A stretch of 64,000 nucleotides of DNA from Rhodovulum visakhapatnamense (lineage in GTDB: Bacteria > Pseudomonadota > Alphaproteobacteria > Rhodobacterales > Rhodobacteraceae). Below, one piece after another: positions 49,559 to 59,800 of the stretch; position 1 is the stretch's first letter; each line of letters opens with the position of its first letter. Under the pieces are notes generated by a model, which saw nothing but the letters and a program-made list of their open reading frames with translations, searched no databases and had not been told where the DNA came from. The translations under genes and the position numbers were made by a program. Location of the stretch: NCBI RefSeq assembly GCF_004365965.1, contig NZ_SOEB01000011.1:1-64000 (forward strand). The letters run 5' to 3'.

Positions 49559-49934
49559 CCCGAGGATGAACGACCATGAGATCGAGGCGCTGTTCGCGGC
49601 CGCCCGCGCCGAGCGGGCCGAGCCCTCGGCGGCGCTGATGGCGCGGATCATGGACGACGCGATGATCGCGGCGGCGGAGGCTGCCGCGCCGCGTCCGGTC
49701 GCGGCACGTCCGGTCGCGGCGCAGACGGGGCGGCGCGGGCTGGTGGCGGTTCTGGTCGCCGCGATCGGCGGCTGGCCGGCGCTGGCCGGGGTCGCGACCG
49801 CCGGGGTTTTCGGGCTCTGGATCGGCTATGCCGGGCCGGGCGATGTCGGCACGCTGACCGCCACGATCCTGGGTTCGGCCTATGGGCCGAACGACCTGGT
49901 CCCAAGTCTCGACACCTATCTGACGGAGGGATGA
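49551..49934 (+). CDS. Putative anti-sigma factor, single-pass membrane protein
   Basis: A 127-residue protein with an acidic, helical cytoplasmic N-terminus (HEIEALFAAARAERAEPSAALMARIMDDAM, in part), one transmembrane segment (about 68-88) and a short outer tail. Position between an ECF sigma gene and a metal-sensor-like gene, with overlaps on both sides, suggests the anti-sigma factor. It has no zinc-type H-x3-C-x2-C motif, so identification rests on context and topology. Confidence 0.6.
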   Translation: MTDPRMNDHEIEALFAAARAERAEPSAALMARIMDDAMIAAAEAAAPRPVAARPVAAQTGRRGLVAVLVAAIGGWPALAGVATAGVFGLWIGYAGPGDVGTLTATILGSAYGPNDLVPSLDTYLTEG

Positions 49935-50467
49935 GCATGTCCGATCCTACCGCATCCGCAGCGCCGCGGCGCCGAAGCTGGCTGCGCCCGGCGCTGGGCC
50001 TGAGCCTGGCGCTGAACGTGCTGCTTCTGGGGCTGATCTGCGGCGCCCTGCTGGGGCACCGGCCGGGCGGCGGTCCCGACGATCCCGGGGCGATGATGGC
50101 GCTTGGTCCCTACGGGCGGGCGTTGGACGAGGCCGACCGCGCGGCGATCCGCGAGGCGCTGCGCACCGAGGCGCCGCGCTTCCGGCAGGAACGGCGCGAG
50201 GTCCGCCAAAGCTTCCGCGATCTGCTGGCGGCGCTGCGGGCCGAGCCGTTCGATGCGGCGCAGGTGTCGAGCCTGCTCGACCGGCAGGAGCGGCGGGTGC
50301 AGTCCCATGTCGATCTGGTGCGGCAATTGATGCTCGACCGCGTCTCAACGATGAGCCAGGCCGAGCGCGCGGCCTTCGCCGACCGGCTGGAGGCGGTGCT
50401 GCGGCGCGGTCCCCCGCGCCATGACCACAGGGACAGAGACCGGGGCGGTCCGCCCTCCGATCCCTGA
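49931..50467 (+). CDS. CnrX/CpxP-like periplasmic heavy-metal-resistance sensor
   Basis: A 178-residue membrane-anchored periplasmic protein (anchor about 18-43). The outer part is a helical hairpin rich in Arg and Glu (RFRQERREVRQSFRDLLAAL, LLDRQERRVQSHVDLVRQLM) of the metal-resistance sensor type. The tail is His/Asp-rich (RHDHRDRDRGG). It overlaps the upstream gene by 4 bases. Together with the preceding two genes it resembles CnrYXH, in which the X protein senses metal and controls release of the sigma factor. Confidence 0.75.
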   Translation: MSMSDPTASAAPRRRSWLRPALGLSLALNVLLLGLICGALLGHRPGGGPDDPGAMMALGPYGRALDEADRAAIREALRTEAPRFRQERREVRQSFRDLLAALRAEPFDAAQVSSLLDRQERRVQSHVDLVRQLMLDRVSTMSQAERAAFADRLEAVLRRGPPRHDHRDRDRGGPPSDP

Positions 50468-50584
50468 GACGTCGGCGTTTCGGAGCCTTCCGGTCGTGAG
50501 CCGGGTCGCGCGGAGCCAACACGGGACCCCGGGCTCGGCCTCGGCCCGGCGCGCCTTTCGGCATGCATCCCCGCGCGCGCGGCC

Positions 50585-51988
50585 TCAGGCGGCGCTTCGC
50601 GACATCTCGACCGTGTTGCGCCCGGCGGCCTTGGCGCCGTAAAGCGCCCGGTCGGCCTGATCCATCAGCCCGCGCACCTGCGCCTCGATATCGGGCGCGC
50701 CGGACATCAGGCTGCGGCCATCGCCCAGCGCGACGCCCACGCTGATCGTCACCCGGATCTCGCCCGCCCCGCCCGGCAGCGCCACGGGACGGCATTCGAT
50801 CGCCTGACGCAGCCGCTCGGCGGCGGTGCAGGCGCGGTCGGCGTCGGTCTCGGGCAGGGCCACCAGAAATTCCTCGCCGCCGATCCGGGCCACCAGATCG
50901 ACCGCGCGCAGGTTCTCTTTCAGCCGCCGCGCCACCTCGACCAGCACCGCGTCGCCCGAGCCGTGGCCGTAGCGGTCGTTGACCAGCTTGAAGCGGTCGA
51001 TGTCGAGGATCATCAGCGCAAAGCTGCGCCCGGTCTCGGCCGCGCGTTCGGCGATCCGCGCCAGATGGGGCAGCGCGTAGCGGCGGTTGAAAAGCCCGGT
51101 CAGCGGGTCGGTCACGGCCAGCCGGAGGCCATCTTCCAGCGTCGCCCTCAGCCGGTCCGACTGGGTCTTGCGGCGGATCTGCATCTTGATCCGAAGCGCC
51201 AGTTCCTGCGCGTCCATCGGGTCGGCGATCAGGTCGTTGGCCCCAAGATCGAGCGCCATCGCCGCAGTCTCGCGCGCCGATTCCGGCACCACGATCAGGA
51301 TTGCGGCATCGCGCGACACGGGATGGGCGCGCAATTCGCTGACCAGCCGCAGCCCGGCGCCCTCGGGCGACAGATCGGCATCGACGACATAGACATCGGG
51401 CTTGGGCGCCCCGGGCAGCGGGTTCAGCGCCTCGGCCCGGCTGAGCACCGTCAGGCTGTCCGAGATCTGCGGCACCAGCGCCGCGCGCCAGGCCCGCGCC
51501 CGGCGCGGGTCGCTGGCGATCAGCGCCACCAGCCCGGGCGGGATAAAGCCGGGGGCTGCCTCGCCGAAGCCCAGAACCTGTTCGGTCCCGTTCCGGAGTG
51601 CCAGTTCCTCGGCGGTTTCCCGCGCCCGGAGCAGGCTGCGCACCCGCGCCAGCAGGATCATTTCGTCCAGCGGTTTCGACAGGAACTCGTCGGCCCCGGC
51701 CTCCAGCGCGCGCATCTTGGTTTCGGGCGCCCGGCCCGCGGTCACCACGATCAGCGGGATCGAGGCGGTCTCGCGGCCGGATTTCAGCATCCGGCAAAGG
51801 TCGGTTCCGTCGATGTCGGGCAGCCCCATGTCCAGCAGGATCAGGTCCGGCCGTTCGGCGCGCGCCACCTCAAGGGCCGTCCGGCCGTCGCTGGCCTGGA
51901 GGACCTGGTAATGGGCGTTGCGAAGCCGGACCTTCATCACGATCCGGTTTGTCGCTACGTCATCCACGATCAGTATTCGGCGGGACAT
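50585..51988 (-). CDS. pleD: PleD-like diguanylate cyclase, REC-REC-GGDEF
   Basis: A 467-residue response regulator that makes cyclic-di-GMP. The first receiver (1-125) has the phospho-Asp in LILLDMGLPDIDG and a conserved Lys in FLSKPL. The second (about 155-275) is degenerate. The GGDEF domain (about 300-460) has the active GGEEF and an inhibitory I-site R-A-V-D five residues before it. It is divergent from DUF3572 across 124 bp, an arrangement I associate with Rhodobacterales. Confidence 0.93.
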   Translation of the reverse strand: MSRRILIVDDVATNRIVMKVRLRNAHYQVLQASDGRTALEVARAERPDLILLDMGLPDIDGTDLCRMLKSGRETASIPLIVVTAGRAPETKMRALEAGADEFLSKPLDEMILLARVRSLLRARETAEELALRNGTEQVLGFGEAAPGFIPPGLVALIASDPRRARAWRAALVPQISDSLTVLSRAEALNPLPGAPKPDVYVVDADLSPEGAGLRLVSELRAHPVSRDAAILIVVPESARETAAMALDLGANDLIADPMDAQELALRIKMQIRRKTQSDRLRATLEDGLRLAVTDPLTGLFNRRYALPHLARIAERAAETGRSFALMILDIDRFKLVNDRYGHGSGDAVLVEVARRLKENLRAVDLVARIGGEEFLVALPETDADRACTAAERLRQAIECRPVALPGGAGEIRVTISVGVALGDGRSLMSGAPDIEAQVRGLMDQADRALYGAKAAGRNTVEMSRSAA

Positions 51989-52112
51989 TGGCTCTCCACA
52001 GCAAAGGCTCTCCGCGGGACTGGCGTTTGGGAACCATTTACTCTGTTTTCGGGGTTCATCTTTGAGACGTATTCGTTAACAAACCCTTTAACCTTCTGCA
52101 GAGTGTGATCCC

Positions 52113-52388
52113 ATGCAAGTTTTTGCCGAGACTGTGGCCCTTGAGGCGCTGGCCTGGCTGGTCGGCGACGACGATCTGTTGCCGGTTTTCCTTGGGGCAA
52201 CCGGAGCGAGCGCTGAAGATCTGCGCAGCCGGGCGTCGGAAACCGACTTTCTGGCGTCGGTTCTGGACTTTATCTTGCTGGACGATGCCTGGGTCCTGCG
52301 ATTCTGTCAGGCCGCGGGCCTGCCGGGCGAGGCGGTGCTGAAGGCGCGTGCCGGGCTCCCGGGCGGTGCCGATCCGCACTGGACCTGA
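52113..52388 (+). CDS. DUF3572 protein
   Basis: A 91-residue helical protein of DUF3572. Signature features include ALEALAWLVGDDDLLPVFLGATG and ASVLDFILLDDAWVLRFC. No signal peptide or known catalytic motif. It sits between divergent pleD and a HAD phosphatase, and nothing in the sequence reveals its role. Confidence 0.8.
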   Translation: MQVFAETVALEALAWLVGDDDLLPVFLGATGASAEDLRSRASETDFLASVLDFILLDDAWVLRFCQAAGLPGEAVLKARAGLPGGADPHWT

Positions 52389-52479
52389 CGGCAGGGTTTT
52401 TTCATTGCTTTTGCGTCCGGAAATGCTTGCGGCCGGGCTTTTGGACCCGCAGAACGGGCCGGGGCAGACAGGAACCGGC

Positions 52480-53190
52480 ATGGGCAAGATTTCGGCAGTC
52501 CTTTTCGACAAGGACGGGACGCTTTTCGATTTCCAGCGCAGCTGGGCGGGCTGGGCTCTGGATCTTCTGACCGAGCTTTCGGGCGGCAATCCGGCGCGCC
52601 GCGCGGCGCTGGCCGGTACGCTGGGCTTCGATCTTTGCGCGGCGCGGTTCCGGCCTGAAAGCCCGGTGGTCGCGGGCACGGCCGACGATGTGGTGCGGTT
52701 GATGCGGCCCTATCTGCCGGGCTGGACCGATGCGGCGCTGGGCGCCTATCTGACCGAGGCCTCGGCCCAGGCGCCGATGGTGCCGGCGGTCGATCTGGGG
52801 CCGCTGTTGTCGGGACTGGCGGCGCGCGGCCTGGCGCTTGGGGTCGCGACCAACGATGCCGAGGCCCCGGCGCTGGCCCAGCTCGAGGCGGCGGGCGTGC
52901 GCCGGGCCTTCGATTTCGTCGCGGGGTTCGACAGCGGGCACGGGGCCAAGCCCGGGCCGGGGCAGGTGCTGGCCTTTGCCGAGGCGACGGGCCGCCGCCC
53001 GGCCGAGGTGCTCATGGTGGGCGACAGCCGCTTCGATCTGGCCGCCGGGCGCGCCGCGGGCGCCGCGACCGCCGCGGTGCTGACCGGCACCGCCTGCGCC
53101 GAGGATCTCAGCGATCTTGCGGGCGTCGTGCTGCCCGATATCGGCGCCTTGCCCGCCTATCTGGACCGGCTGGGCGCCGGGTCCGCCTGA
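52480..53190 (+). CDS. HAD-family phosphatase (Gph-like)
   Basis: A 236-residue haloacid-dehalogenase phosphatase. Motif I is VLFDKDGTLFDF (nucleophilic Asp), motif II is GVATND, motif III is the Lys in GHGAKPGPG, and motif IV is VGDSRFDL. The helical cap lies between residues about 18 and 90. It resembles phosphoglycolate-phosphatase-like proteins. The ATG at 52480 places motif I at the usual distance; an ATG at 52423 is possible. Confidence 0.88.
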   Translation: MGKISAVLFDKDGTLFDFQRSWAGWALDLLTELSGGNPARRAALAGTLGFDLCAARFRPESPVVAGTADDVVRLMRPYLPGWTDAALGAYLTEASAQAPMVPAVDLGPLLSGLAARGLALGVATNDAEAPALAQLEAAGVRRAFDFVAGFDSGHGAKPGPGQVLAFAEATGRRPAEVLMVGDSRFDLAAGRAAGAATAAVLTGTACAEDLSDLAGVVLPDIGALPAYLDRLGAGSA

Positions 53191-53285
53191 GCGGCGGGGC
53201 TGCGTCCGGCGGTGCTGCGTCCGGCGGTCTGGCCGGGGGCAGGGGGCGGCGCTATGCTCGCCCGACAGTCTGAACGGAGGCAGCG

Positions 53286-55055
53286 ATGGCAGAAGCGGCA
53301 GAGGCCAGTCAGGGGCGGTGGATGCTGGGCGGTCTGGGCGCCTTGGCCGGGCTTGCGGCCTGGGTCCTCTTCGGCGTCCTGCCTCAGCCCATGGCGGCGA
53401 TGGGGCTCGCCCGGCTGCATCTGTTTCTGGCGGCCTTCGGGACGGTCTTCTTCGGGGCGGGGCTGGCGATGGTCGGGGCGCTGCGGCCGGGGCGGGCGCT
53501 GGGCGCAGCCGCCGGTCTGGGGCTGCCGCTGGCGGGGCTGCTGACCTGGGCGAGCCTCCGCTTCGATACGGTCGCGGCCTTTCTGGGAGACGCTGTGGCG
53601 GTGCCCGCTTTCGCGGCGCTGCTGGTGCTGGCGACGCCCTTCGCGATCGCGGGGCTGTCGCCCGGGGGGCGCTGGTTCGACTATGCGGCGCTGTTCACCC
53701 GGGCCTGGCAGATCGTGGTGCGGATGGCCGCGGCCTGGCTTTTCGTCGGCCTGGTCTGGGGCATCCTTTTTCTGTCGAATGCGTTGTTCGGGCTGGTCGG
53801 CATCGGGGTCATCGAGTGGCTGCTCGATTTCGAGGCGGTGCCTTATCTGGTAACCGGGCTGACGCTGGGGGTTGCGCTGGCGGTGGTGGGCGAGCGGTCC
53901 GATTACGTCTCGCCCGATCTGGTGCTGGGCCTCTTCCGGCTGCTGCTGCCGGTGGTTCTGGCGGTGGTCGCGGTGTTTCTGGCAGCACTTCCGGCGCGGG
54001 GGATCGGGCAGCTGTTCGGAGGGCTTTCGGCGGCCTCGATCCTGATGGCGATGGTCTTCGGATCGGTCACGCTGATCTCGTCGGCCGCCGATGCCGCCGA
54101 CGACCGGCTGCGCCTTGGCGCCGTGACCGGCTGGAGCGCGCGGCTTCTGGCGCTGCTGCTGCCGTTTCTTGCCGGGCTTGCGGGCATCGCCATCGCGATG
54201 CGGCTGCGCCAGTACGGCGCGACGCCGGACCGGCTGCTGGCGGCCGCGCTGGCGGTGCTGGCGATGGGCTACGGGCTGGGCCATGCGGGGGCCGTGCTCA
54301 GGGCGCCGGGCTGGGCGGCCCGGGTGCGGCGGGTCAATGTAGGCATGGCGCTGGCGGCGGCGGCACTGGCGGCGGCGCTTCTGACGCCCGTGTTCGACCC
54401 GCAGCGGATCTCGGCCGCGAACCAGCTGGCGCGGTATGACAGCGGCCGGGTCGCGGCCGACGGGCTCGATCTCTGGACTCTGGGCCATGACTGGGGCCGG
54501 GCCGGGCGTGCGGCGCTCGACCGGCTGGCAGAGCGGGCCGGGGGGGACCCGAAGCTGGCCGAACAGCTTGCGGCGCTGGACGCCGCCGAGACCCGCGCCG
54601 ATTTCGAACTGGCGCGGCGCGGCGCGGATAGTGCGGCCGACCGGGCCGCTCTGGCCCGGACGCTGCCGGTGCGCCCGGCCGGGGCGGCCTTGCCCGAGGG
54701 GTTCCTGTCGAGCCTGCGGTCCTGGGAGCTGCAGCAGATCGGCAAGGCCTGCAAGGCGCGCACGCCCCAGGGCAACCCGGCCTGCGTCGCGCTGCTGGCC
54801 GATCTTTCCCAGGACCGGCCCGGCGACGAGATCGTCATTCTGGCGCAAGGCCCGGGCGAGGGTCCCTTGCTGCGCGCCTATTTCGCCGATGGCGACAGTT
54901 TTTCGATGCGCAGTCCCGATTATGTCGGCGGCGACGATCTTTACCGCGACGCGGCGGCGGCCATCGACGCCCTGCTGGCGGGGCGCTACGACCTGCGGCC
55001 GATGCGCCTGAACGCGGTCGAGGTCGAGGGCCGGACCCTGTTTTTCGGTCGTTAA
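53286..55055 (+). CDS. DUF4153 polytopic membrane protein
   Basis: A 589-residue protein. The N-terminal two thirds carry about ten to twelve hydrophobic segments of DUF4153. The last 190 residues are soluble, with two cysteines in GKACKARTPQGNPACVAL and a periplasmic-looking fold. GGAGG precedes the ATG. No known function. It is followed by the H-NOX-like/GGDEF pair but separated by about 100 bp. Confidence 0.75.
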   Translation: MAEAAEASQGRWMLGGLGALAGLAAWVLFGVLPQPMAAMGLARLHLFLAAFGTVFFGAGLAMVGALRPGRALGAAAGLGLPLAGLLTWASLRFDTVAAFLGDAVAVPAFAALLVLATPFAIAGLSPGGRWFDYAALFTRAWQIVVRMAAAWLFVGLVWGILFLSNALFGLVGIGVIEWLLDFEAVPYLVTGLTLGVALAVVGERSDYVSPDLVLGLFRLLLPVVLAVVAVFLAALPARGIGQLFGGLSAASILMAMVFGSVTLISSAADAADDRLRLGAVTGWSARLLALLLPFLAGLAGIAIAMRLRQYGATPDRLLAAALAVLAMGYGLGHAGAVLRAPGWAARVRRVNVGMALAAAALAAALLTPVFDPQRISAANQLARYDSGRVAADGLDLWTLGHDWGRAGRAALDRLAERAGGDPKLAEQLAALDAAETRADFELARRGADSAADRAALARTLPVRPAGAALPEGFLSSLRSWELQQIGKACKARTPQGNPACVALLADLSQDRPGDEIVILAQGPGEGPLLRAYFADGDSFSMRSPDYVGGDDLYRDAAAAIDALLAGRYDLRPMRLNAVEVEGRTLFFGR

Positions 55056-55154
55056 GTCCAGGTGCCGCAGCGGCAGTTCGGTTTCATTTGCCATTTCTTA
55101 AGGCGGCGCGCTGAGGATCGCCCAGGCCAATCATCCAGGAGTGGGCCAGTTCGT

Positions 55155-55742
55155 ATGCACGGGCTGATCAATCGCGCTATTCATTTCTTTCTTGCCGACA
55201 CCTACGGCCGTCAGGTGTGGGGAGAGATTGTGCGCGATGCCGGGCTGGAACGCCATGCCTTCGAGTCGATGCTGAGCTATGACGACAAGACCACCGATGC
55301 GCTTCTGATCGCGGCCAGCGCCCGGCTGTGTCTGCCGCGCGCCATGCTGCTGGAAGACCTGGGTACCTATCTCGTGTCGCATCGCGCGCTGGAACCGGTC
55401 CGCCGCCTGCTGCGCTTCGGCGGCGAGACATTTCTCGAGTTCCTGTTCTCGCTCGAGGACTTGCCCGACCGCGCCCGGCTGGCGGTGCCCGATCTCGACC
55501 TGCCCGAGCTGCGCCTGGCCGAAGACGTCTCGGACGGGTTCAAGCTCGACTGTCGCGGCGGCTGGCCCGAGGCCTTCTATATCCTGCAGGGCCTGTTGCG
55601 GGCGATGGCGGACGATTACGGCGCGCTGGTCCTGCTCGACCCGCTGGAAGAGCGGCCCGATGGCGGGCTTCTCGGGGTGCGCCTGCTGGATACCTCCTTC
55701 TCGGCCGGGCGCAGTTTCTCGCTGAAAGGGCCGATGGCATGA
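55155..55742 (+). CDS. H-NOX-like (haem NO-binding fold) protein lacking the proximal histidine
   Basis: A 195-residue protein that begins MHGLINRAIHFFLADTYG and contains the H-NOX helix pattern LLEDLGTYLVSHR and FGGETFLEFLFSLEDLPDR. In haem-binding H-NOX proteins the last segment carries the proximal His (D-x-L/V-H); here that residue is Pro104. The haem propionate motif Y-x-S-x-R is reduced to the Arg of KLDCR (R134). It therefore should not bind haem in the normal way. Its stop overlaps the diguanylate cyclase gene, so it probably modulates that enzyme, as H-NOX partners do. Confidence 0.8.
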   Translation: MHGLINRAIHFFLADTYGRQVWGEIVRDAGLERHAFESMLSYDDKTTDALLIAASARLCLPRAMLLEDLGTYLVSHRALEPVRRLLRFGGETFLEFLFSLEDLPDRARLAVPDLDLPELRLAEDVSDGFKLDCRGGWPEAFYILQGLLRAMADDYGALVLLDPLEERPDGGLLGVRLLDTSFSAGRSFSLKGPMA

Positions 55743-56776
55743 ACCTGCCGCTCGATCCCCGGCCGCGCGACCGCGTGCTGGGCTTGCCCGGGGCCTCGCT
55801 CGACCGGCTGATGCCGATGCATGTCTGGATCAGCGCCACCGGCGATGTGGTCCGCACCGGACCGACCCTGCCGCGGCTGGCCGGAGGGCCGGTGACCCTG
55901 CGGCCCTGGACCGAGGTCGTGACCCTGCGCCGGCCGCGCCCGACGATGCGGCTGGAAGAGCTGTTGCGGATGCAGGGGGTGGCGCTGAAATTCACCCTGA
56001 ACGCGGTGCCCGAGATCGCCCTGAAGGGGCTGGTGGTGCCCTTGCCCGGCGGGGCGGCGCTTTTGAACCTGTCGCTCGGGATCTCGCTGATCGAGGCGGT
56101 CGGGCGGTTCGACCTGACCCTGTCCGATTTCGCACCGACCGACCTGGCGGTCGAGCTCTTGTATCTCAACGAGGCCAAGACCGCCGTCGCGGGCGAATTG
56201 CGGCGGCTGGCGCTGCGGCTGAACGGGGCCCGCGTCACCGCCGAGGTGGAGGCCGCGACCGACACGCTGACCGGGCTGGCCAACCGGCGCGCCTTCGACG
56301 AGGCGCTGATGCGGCTTTCGGCCAGCGGGCTGCCCTTTGCGCTGCTGCAGCTGGACCTCGATCTGTTCAAGGCGGTCAATGACAGCCATGGCCATGCCGC
56401 GGGCGATGCCGTGCTGCGGGCGGTGGCCGCGGTGCTGCGCGGCCATTGCCGCGGCCGCGATGTGGTGGCGCGGGTCGGCGGCGACGAATTCGTGATCCTG
56501 ATGGTCGATTTCACCGACAGGGCGAAGCTGTCGGACAATGCCGCGCGGCTGATCGCGCGGCTCGAACAGCCGATGCAGGTGCAGGAGACCGAATGCCGGA
56601 TCTCGGCCAGCATCGGAATCGCGCTGGCGACCCGGCAACGCCATCCCTCGCCCGAGGTGCTGCTGCAGGAAGCCGATATCGCGCTTTACGAATCCAAGCG
56701 CCGGGGCCGGGGCCGCGTGACCTTCTACGACGACTGGCTGGAACGGCGCCGGTCGGCCAACGGCGACACCGGCTGA
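55739..56776 (+). CDS. Diguanylate cyclase with HNOBA-like N-terminal domain
   Basis: A 345-residue protein. Residues about 1-165 resemble the HNOBA/PAS-like domain that accompanies H-NOX sensors (MHVWISATGDVVRTGPTL, then GLVVPLPGGAALLNLSLGISL, in part). A coiled linker follows to about 180. A GGDEF domain then has TLTGLANRRAF, ARVGGDEFVIL and an I-site R-G-R-D upstream. All catalytic residues are present, so it should synthesise cyclic-di-GMP under control of the overlapping H-NOX-like partner. Confidence 0.88.
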   Translation: MNLPLDPRPRDRVLGLPGASLDRLMPMHVWISATGDVVRTGPTLPRLAGGPVTLRPWTEVVTLRRPRPTMRLEELLRMQGVALKFTLNAVPEIALKGLVVPLPGGAALLNLSLGISLIEAVGRFDLTLSDFAPTDLAVELLYLNEAKTAVAGELRRLALRLNGARVTAEVEAATDTLTGLANRRAFDEALMRLSASGLPFALLQLDLDLFKAVNDSHGHAAGDAVLRAVAAVLRGHCRGRDVVARVGGDEFVILMVDFTDRAKLSDNAARLIARLEQPMQVQETECRISASIGIALATRQRHPSPEVLLQEADIALYESKRRGRGRVTFYDDWLERRRSANGDTG

Positions 56777-56811
56777 CCGGACGGGTCGGACCGGTTCCCG
56801 GCCCATGAAAA

Positions 56812-56837
56812 AACGTCCGGTCCTGCGGCCGGGCGTT
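56812..56837. terminator. Bidirectional intrinsic terminator
   Basis: AACGTCCGG (56812-56820), 8-base loop, CCGGGCGTT (56829-56837), with an A6 run on the left and TTCGTT on the right. It lies between the convergent cyclase and RND genes and can end both; the minus-strand version has the better T-run. Confidence 0.65.
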
Positions 56838-56863
56838 TCGTTGTCCTGGGGGCGGGCGCGCCG

Positions 56864-59800
56864 CTACTTGGCCATCTTGCCCCCGGCGATCTTGCGGATC
56901 GCGGTATAGAAGAGCGGCACGAAGAGCACCCCGAGGATGGTCGCGCTGAGCGTCCCGCCCAGAACCCCCGAGCCGATGGCGTTGCGCCCGCCCGAGCCCG
57001 CGCCCGAGCTCAGCACCAGCGGCAGGACGCCGAGGCTGAAGGCCATCGAGGTCATGATGATCGGGCGGAACCGCTGTTGCGCGGCCTGAACGATGGCCTC
57101 GAACAGGCTGTCGCCCGCCTCCTGCCGGTCGCGCGCGAATTCCACGATCAGGATCGCGTTCTTGCCGGTCAGGCCGATCACCGTCAGCAGCGCCACCTGG
57201 AAGAACACTCCGTTCTCGAAATGCCCGAGCCAGGCCCCCAGAAGCGCCCCCAGAACCCCGATCGGCATGGCCAGCATCACCGCGAAGGGGATCGCCCAGC
57301 TTTCGTAAAGCGCGGCGAGGCACAAAAACACCGCCGCCAGCGACAGCGTGTAAAGCAAGGGCGCCTGACTGCCGGATTCGCGCTCTTCCAGCGAGAGCCC
57401 GGTCCAGGCGATGGCAAAGCCCGGCGGCAGCTGGCTGGCCAGCCGCTCCATCTCGGCCATGGCCTCGCCGGTGGTCACGCCCTCGGCGGGCGAGCCCTGC
57501 AGCTGCATCGAGGGCATGCCGTTATAGCGGTTCAGGCCCTGGGGGCCGAAATCCCAGCTGGCAGTCGAGATGTTCGAGAAGGGCACCAGCCCGCCCGAGT
57601 CGTTGCGCACCCGCCACAGCTCGATGTCCTCGGGCGTCGCCCGGGCATCGGGCTCGCCCTGGACATAGACCCGCTTGATCCGTCCGCGGTCGACGAAATC
57701 GTTGACGTATTGCCCCGCCCAGGCGACCGAGAGCAGATTGCCCACATCGGTCGCCGACAGCCCCATCGCACCGGCTGCGCGCCAATCTATATCCAGATTG
57801 AACTGGGCCGCATCCTCCAGCCCGTTGGGCCGGATCGATCCGATCAGCGGGCTTTGCGCGGCCATGCCCAGCAGCTGGTTGCGCGCGGCCAGCAATTCCT
57901 CGTGGCTCTGGCCGCTGCGGGCCTGCAGGTAGAAGTCGAAGCCCGAGACGTTGCCAAGCTCGATCACCGAGGGCGGCACGATCGGGAACACCATCGCGTC
58001 CTGGATCTGGCTGAAGGCGCCGAAGGCACGCCCGGCGATGGCCTGCACGCTTTGCGACGGGTCCTGCCGGTCGTCCCAGTCCTTGAGCTGGACGAAGCCG
58101 ATCCCCATGTTCTGCCCTTGGCCTGCGAAGGAGAAGCCGACGACCGTGAAGACCGAGTCGACGTTGTCGGCCTCGGCGGTCAGGAAGTGGTTCTGGATCT
58201 GCCTGGCAACCTCCTCGGTGCGCTGGGCGCTGGCACCGGTCGGTCCCTGGACCAGCGTGAAGAGGATGCCCTGATCCTCGTCGGGCAGAAAGCCGGTCGG
58301 CGTCCGGACGAAGAGCAGCGCCATCACCGCGGCCAGCGCGAGATAGACCACCCCCACCCGCAGCGGCCGCCGCACGATCCAGCCCACGGTGGACCCGTAG
58401 CCTCCGGCGAGCTTCTCGAAGAAGATGTTGAACCAGCCGAACGGGCCGCGATGGGTGTGGACCGCATCCTTCGAGCGCAGGATCGAGGCGCAAAGCGCGG
58501 GCGTCAGGGTCAGCGCGACCAGCACCGACAGACCCATTGCCGAGACGATGGTCACCGAGAATTGCTGGTAGATGACCCCGGTCGAGCCGCCGAAGAAGGC
58601 CATCGGAATGAACACCGCCGACAGCACCAGCGCAATGCCGACCAGCGCGCCGGTGATCTGGCCCATCGACTTGCGCGTGGCCTCGCGCGGCGTCAGGCCC
58701 TCTTCCTCGATGATCCGTTCCACGTTCTCGACCACGACGATGGCGTCATCGACCAGAAGCCCGATGGCCAGCACCATGGCCAGCATGGTCAGCGTGTTGA
58801 TCGAATAGCCGAAGATCGACAGGATGCCGAACGTGCCCAGCAGCACCACCGGCACCGCAAGCGTGGGGATCAGCGTGGCCCGGATGTTCTGCAGGAACAG
58901 CAGCATCACCAGGAACACGAGGATGATCGCCTCGAACAGCGTCTTGACCACCTCTTCGATCGAGATCTTCACGAAGGGGGTGGTGTCGAAGGGGATCACA
59001 TATTCGACGTTTTCGGGAAAGAACTCGGAGAATTCCTCGATCTTCGCCTTGACCCGTTCGGCGGTGTCGAGCGCGTTGGCGCCCGAGGCCAGCCGGATCG
59101 CCATGCCCGCCGCGGGCTGGCCGTTGCGGTTGGCGATGGTCGAGTAGTCCTCGGCACCGATTTCGACCCGGGCGACATCCTTCAGTAAAACAAGTCCCCC
59201 GTCGGTTTCGGCGCGCAGCACGATCTGTTCGAAATCCTCGGGCGTCGACAGAAGCGACTGCGCGGTGATCGTGGCGTTCAGCTGCTGGCCTTCGGGCGCG
59301 GGCAGTTCGCCGAAGGCGCCGGCCGAGATCTGCGCGTTTTCCGCCGAGACTGCCGAGACCACGTCCCCGGGCGTCATGTCATAGGCGGCCAGCTTGGACG
59401 GGTCGAGCCAGATCCGCATCGCGTATTGCGCGCCGAACACCTGGACCTCGCCCACGCCCTGGATCCGGGCGAATTCGTCGACGAGGTTCGATTCCATGTA
59501 GTCCGACAGATCGACCTGTTCGAGCGACCCGTCCTTGGAAATCAGCGCGACCACCATCAGGAAGCTGGCCGAGGACTTGCGCACCGTCACGCCCTGGCGC
59601 TGCACCGTGTCGGGCAGCAGCGCGGTGGCCTGCGACAGCTTGTTCTGGACCTGCACCTGGGCGATGTCGGGGTCGGTGCCGGTCTCGAAGGTCAGATCGA
59701 TCGAGGAGGTTCCGGCCGAGGTCGAGGAGGACGAGATGTAGCGCAGCCCGTCGAGGCCGGTCATCTGCTGTTCGATCACCTGGGTCACGGTGTTGGCGAC

